DNA from: Aurantiacibacter sp. MUD11 | Lineage (GTDB): Bacteria > Pseudomonadota > Alphaproteobacteria > Sphingomonadales > Sphingomonadaceae | Direction: 5' to 3' | Length of the DNA: 64,000 nucleotides | Assembly (NCBI RefSeq): GCF_026967575.1 | Contig: NZ_CP114054.1 | Span: forward strand, 1,798,001-1,862,000 | The notes under the pieces: generated by a model | The model's database searches: none | Told to the model about the DNA's origin: nothing | Seen by the model: only the letters and a program-made list of their open reading frames with translations | Made by a program: the position numbers and the translations under genes | Part shown: positions 60,951-64,000 of the stretch, in pieces | Numbering within the stretch: the stretch's first letter is position 1 | How the letters are laid out: every line of letters starts with the position of its first letter

Positions 60951-61445
60951 TCAATTGGGCACCCGTGGCAATTGCCTAAGCCATCGGGCGGCAGCATCGT
61001 CCGCTGCAGCGCGATATGCCGCTTGCCTGACTATGCCTTCTCTCGACCACGCCATCGACATTGAGGTGAACAGCACAACCGCCTTTACTCGGTCATCTGG
61101 ATTGGCCTCTGGGTCATCGGCGAGGTCGGCAAGGTAGTCGAAGCCCCTGCGATGATAATCCATCGGGGCAGGCAGCATTGCGTCTTGCAAGGCTTCAAAG
61201 ACGGCTTCTTCAACAAACTTCTTACCGAAGAGAAAGGCCCAAGCGCCCTTTGCTAGCCACGACTTTGCGCCAATGGCGACCTCCAAGCCGAGAATGCCCA
61301 CAAAGACGAATAAGGTTTCGAAGAGCCAGTCATCCTCACTTCCAAACATGCTTACAAGAATGACTGCAATTAGAAGATCGAAGGCTAATCCGAACAGGAA
61401 CTGCCGCCCCATCATCGGCAAGTATCGGTCACTTAGTTTGCTCAT
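60951..61445 (-). CDS. Island membrane protein, two TM segments, 164 aa
   Basis: Two hydrophobic segments (QFLFGLAFDLLIAVILVSMF and LFETLFVFVGILGLEVAIGA) lie in the first 70 residues, followed by a soluble C-terminus rich in helix formers. ATG at 61445 with a charged N-terminus. No family recognised. It is convergent with the rep-like gene and divergent from 61612. Confidence 0.7.
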   Translation of the reverse strand: MSKLSDRYLPMMGRQFLFGLAFDLLIAVILVSMFGSEDDWLFETLFVFVGILGLEVAIGAKSWLAKGAWAFLFGKKFVEEAVFEALQDAMLPAPMDYHRRGFDYLADLADDPEANPDDRVKAVVLFTSMSMAWSREGIVRQAAYRAAADDAAARWLRQLPRVPN

Positions 61446-61611
61446 CCGCCTAGCTTCCTTTCCGCGGCTTTCTTTACCGTTCTGGCCACCCTGTTGAGAG
61501 CGGGTAAAAGCGGGCGTTCGCCGCTGCACCGGGATTCCATCATACTTGAACGTTCGTCACTTAAGCATAGGTGATTGCGCCAAAAACCAAAATTCTATCT
61601 AATGCACCTCG

Positions 61612-62142
61612 ATGGCGAAAACCGACACCCTGCGCACTATCTCCGCCGTTTTGGCAGCTGGTGGTATTGCCTCAATGATCGGGGCAACCCAGGCTACAGA
61701 TTCAAGCTACTTCGAAATGCTTCTTTATGGAGGTGGCATCGCATTTGCAGTTGGCGGGGTCGGCTTGATTGCCATGCTGATCTTTGGAGAAAAGCCTGAG
61801 CAGCAACCGGTTGCAATCGATCACAGCGTGACTTCGCATAATCAAAGCGGCGGAATTACCGCGCAAAACGTCAATGTCGGTAAGATTCAGCGCCGGATGA
61901 GTCCGCGCATCGCGAATGAGATGCTGCAGAGCCTCCCGAAAGATCGCGCGATTAGAGTTGAGGCTCTGTTGGGAGATGCAGAGGCCATTCGATACGCAAC
62001 TGAGATACGCGACTTCCTGAAGGCAAATGGCTACATTCTGGCCAGCGATCACATTGCCCAGGTCGTCCGTAGGGACAGCCCAGAGGGTATCCAGTTCTTT
62101 GCCGCTGATTGCAAATTGCTTGTAGGGGCAAATGATCTTTAG
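61612..62142 (+). CDS. Island membrane protein with two TM segments, 176 aa
   Basis: Two hydrophobic stretches (residues about 8-27 and 35-60) precede a soluble domain containing VTSHNQSGGITAQNVNVG, a repeat-like Asn/Gly-rich linker common in small uncharacterised bacterial membrane proteins. The C-terminal half (RVEALLGDAEAIRYATEIRDFLKANGY) may be a small regulatory domain. Function unknown. Together with its divergent neighbour it forms the first part of the cargo block. Confidence 0.75.
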   Translation: MAKTDTLRTISAVLAAGGIASMIGATQATDSSYFEMLLYGGGIAFAVGGVGLIAMLIFGEKPEQQPVAIDHSVTSHNQSGGITAQNVNVGKIQRRMSPRIANEMLQSLPKDRAIRVEALLGDAEAIRYATEIRDFLKANGYILASDHIAQVVRRDSPEGIQFFAADCKLLVGANDL

Positions 62143-62298
62143 AAATTGGCGGTTTCCCAATTCTCGGCCTCGGTGATGAGGCTTCTTCGCCAATCTTCCT
62201 AAACAGGAGGCGCGTCTTGAAAATTGATCGCGAAGCCAGCCCCGCCGCTTGCCGAACGGGGGGCGTGGTCTTTGGGCAGCAACTCAACCTAGGAGCTT

Positions 62299-62342
62299 AT
62301 TGCATCCCCGGCTGAACAGGCCATGTTTGCAAGGGATGCAAT
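62299..62342. promoter_or_regulatory. 10-bp inverted repeat upstream of the COG3904-like gene
   Basis: ATTGCATCCC (62299-62308) and GGGATGCAAT (62333-62342) are perfect inverted repeats with a 24-base loop, about 25 bases before the start at 62368. It could be a dimer operator or an RNA hairpin that controls translation. Confidence 0.45.
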
Positions 62343-62367
62343 CGCCAAGATTTTGGGGGGAAGCTTC

Positions 62368-63513
62368 ATGCACCGCGATTATCGCCGGAAGCCAATCGTA
62401 AATTGGTTCGCTAAGCTCCTCATGCTGATCGTGCTCGCTGGTTGTGACACCGAGCTCCCAAATCGGAGCAATGGTTCAGAGTTCGTATCAGAGGCGCTGC
62501 GAGCATCTCCGCTCCGGGCTTGCAAAATTACGGGCGTCGGCAGCAATGAACAACAGCGCGAAGTCGTCGAGCATTTCCCTTTTTGCACCTTGGAGAGCGG
62601 GACGGCGGAGTGGGTGTGTCGCGACGGTTCGCGGGAGGCGATCGACCGCATCACGCCAATGGGACTTCGGTTTCGTATCGGGTGCTCCGCCGACTTGGGA
62701 TATGGCAATCGGGGCACCATCCAATACAACGGCGAAATTGACCTTTCTTTCCTGCAACTGATCGAGACTATCGAATCTCTCAACGCCGATCAGGAGGCGA
62801 CGCATCAGATGATGTGTGAGGACGGTAGCACGAGTTGGTGCAATCCCGATCCGTTTGAGGGGGCGTTGATAATTGACTCACCCGGAGGCGATCCCAAAGC
62901 GGCCATTGATGCTGCGCGCCTGATGGCTCGTAGCAAGTGGACAGTGGTCGTAGAACCAGAGTCACAGTGCGCAAGCGCGTGCGTCCTGTTGATCGCCGGT
63001 GCTGCCGAGCGGCTACTTTATGGTGAGATTGGTATCCATCGGGTCTTCCCAGTTGGCTCCTCGGCAGACACTAGAGAAGAACTGGAGGGGCTGTTGACCG
63101 AGATCACGGCTGATGCACGAGCGCTAATGACCGAGAATGGGGTCAGCCCGCGATTGGTCGAAGATATGATGACCATTCCCTCGAGCCAAATTCGCATTCT
63201 AACCCGCACTGAACTTGAAGCTTATGGGTTGGGTCGTGAGAATAGCGCGCAACTTGATCTTGAGCGCGCGTCCCTCGAGCGCCAATGCGGTGAAGATTTT
63301 GCCCAGCGACTGATAGAAGCTGAAGCGCTTAGTGAGCAATGTGGCGGCTCCGAGGTTGGGGGCGATATGCTCGAATACCGGATGTGCCTCAACGCTGGGT
63401 ATGCTCAGCTAGGCTTTCCTGATGCGCGATGCCCTGAGGATGGTCCTCGATACGCGTGCCCCGATCCAACTGCTCGCTACGGGATCAGATACACTTATGA
63501 ACGCTGTGAGTAG
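62368..63513 (+). CDS. Lipoprotein with ClpP-fold (COG3904-like) protease domain
   Basis: 381 aa. A basic start and signal sequence end in lipobox LAGC (VLAGCD). The domain around 165-260 has LIIDSPGGDPKAAIDAARLM, the CASACVLLIAG block with the likely nucleophilic Ser, and EIGIHRVF, the pattern of periplasmic ClpP/crotonase-like proteins (COG3904). The C-terminal 110 residues are Cys-rich. GGGGGGAAG precedes the ATG at 62368; an upstream in-frame ATG at 62323 is less supported. Probably a membrane-anchored periplasmic peptidase; substrate unknown. Confidence 0.8.
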   Translation: MHRDYRRKPIVNWFAKLLMLIVLAGCDTELPNRSNGSEFVSEALRASPLRACKITGVGSNEQQREVVEHFPFCTLESGTAEWVCRDGSREAIDRITPMGLRFRIGCSADLGYGNRGTIQYNGEIDLSFLQLIETIESLNADQEATHQMMCEDGSTSWCNPDPFEGALIIDSPGGDPKAAIDAARLMARSKWTVVVEPESQCASACVLLIAGAAERLLYGEIGIHRVFPVGSSADTREELEGLLTEITADARALMTENGVSPRLVEDMMTIPSSQIRILTRTELEAYGLGRENSAQLDLERASLERQCGEDFAQRLIEAEALSEQCGGSEVGGDMLEYRMCLNAGYAQLGFPDARCPEDGPRYACPDPTARYGIRYTYERCE

Positions 63514-63559
63514 ATTTGCTCACATGCATCGTTTGACAGCCGTTTAGGAACACCAGTTC

Positions 63560-63577
63560 TCCATACCCATTCCATAC
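63560..63577. promoter_or_regulatory. Candidate integrase arm sites, right end: TCCATAC twice, 11 bp apart
   Basis: TCCATAC at 63560-63566 and 63571-63577 mirrors the CATAC pair inside the left end. It lies in the gene-free stretch between the lipoprotein gene and the right repeat. Confidence 0.4.
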
Positions 63578-63611
63578 AAATTGATGGGCCGAAGTCTAAC
63601 TCATTGAAAAG

Positions 63612-63689
<78 letters not shown>

Positions 63690-63759
63690 CGATCAGCGGC
63701 GCGCCCGTAGCAATGGCACGCGCCATAGCCAAGCGCAATCGTCGTGAATCTGCGGTGGA

Positions 63760-64000
63760 TTACATCGCCGAGGGCAGCTGCAGCATCTCCGTGCCGTCTT
63801 CCTTGAAGACGCGGACGTTGAAGCCGCCGCGGCGGCCGTCACGCAGCGGGTAGTAGCCGACGGTGATCGTCTCGCCCGGAGCTAGCGTGCGGCGCGACCA
63901 GCCGGCGCGGCTGAGGTGGTTCGGGCTCATGCCCTCGAATGCCCAGCGCTGGTTGTTCTCGTCGCGGGCGTAGATGAAGGTGTGCGGATTGGTCCAGACC
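63760..64000 (-). CDS. DUF6152-like protein, 5' part beyond the window
   Basis: The frame is open from the right edge to TAA at 63760. The visible 79 C-terminal residues read V-W-T-N-P-H-T-F-I-Y..., then FEGMSPNHLSRAGWSRR, LAPGETITVGYYPLRDGRRGG and a final LQLPSAM. The WTNPHTFIY and GYYPLRDG pieces match the DUF6152 proteins of Sphingomonadales as I remember them. Function unknown; the rest of the family is usually exported. Confidence 0.7.
   Translation of the reverse strand, partial: VWTNPHTFIYARDENNQRWAFEGMSPNHLSRAGWSRRTLAPGETITVGYYPLRDGRRGGFNVRVFKEDGTEMLQLPSAM

Overview
The window looks like chromosome of an alphaproteobacterium of the order Sphingomonadales, most likely an Erythrobacteraceae-type organism. 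This is an inference from high GC, very tight gene packing with ATGA/GTGA overlaps, a large NAD-glutamate dehydrogenase, a TonB-dependent receptor beside a catabolic cluster, and the rpe / heparinase-like / purH order. I ran no database search.

Layout. 1-2070: the end of cysNC, then cysQ (sulfate activation) and a 41-codon ORF. 2067-5810, minus strand: thrS preceded by a leader peptide with eight consecutive threonine codons and competing hairpins, and followed by two tandem TauE/SafE permeases. 5865-17600: mostly housekeeping and stress genes (alpha/beta hydrolase, luciferase-like monooxygenase, NAD-GDH, ferredoxin reductase-like protein, queG, a two-gene ABC exporter, an exported MsrB). 17597-22100, minus strand: a cell-surface locus (GT-C-like membrane protein, GtrA, UDP-galactopyranose-mutase-like flavoprotein) and a tandem PilZ protein, then tRNA-Leu(TAA).

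22420-38943 is a catabolic island-like region. Two convergent operons (22449-26713 plus; 33732-26710 minus) carry a GMC oxidoreductase, two metallo-beta-lactamase-fold hydrolases, an HIBADH-like dehydrogenase, two SDRs, an FAD oxidoreductase, two serine beta-lactamase-fold hydrolases, two SnoaL-like proteins and a PcaC-like protein. Each operon starts next to the same palindrome, CTAACG-NN-CGTTAG, so one TetR-type regulator probably controls both. A CmcJ/NvfI-like gene, an AAHS-type MFS transporter and a TonB-dependent receptor follow. The set reads as uptake plus stepwise oxidation and hydrolysis of an ester- or lactone-containing, possibly aromatic, natural product. The substrate cannot be read from sequence.

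39056-56684: ihfB, a YtrA-type GntR regulator, a POT peptide transporter with two exported amidohydrolases (the second without the metal motif), dxs, a Zur-like regulator, exported MsrA coupled to a 34-aa membrane peptide, purH, a heparinase II/III-like gene, rpe, a DUF2141 protein, a possible Tam41-like CDP-DAG synthase next to a diacylglycerol-kinase-like gene, an M20 amidohydrolase and a TonB-C-terminal-like protein.

57043-63657 is a compact (about 6.6 kb) integrated element in tRNA-Arg(CCG). It is bounded by 46-bp direct repeats of the tRNA 3' part and carries a tyrosine integrase, an AlpA-like HTH protein, a winged-helix protein, a HUH-Rep-like protein and a cargo block of two membrane proteins plus a ClpP-fold (COG3904-like) lipoprotein. 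A DUF6152-like gene runs off the right edge.
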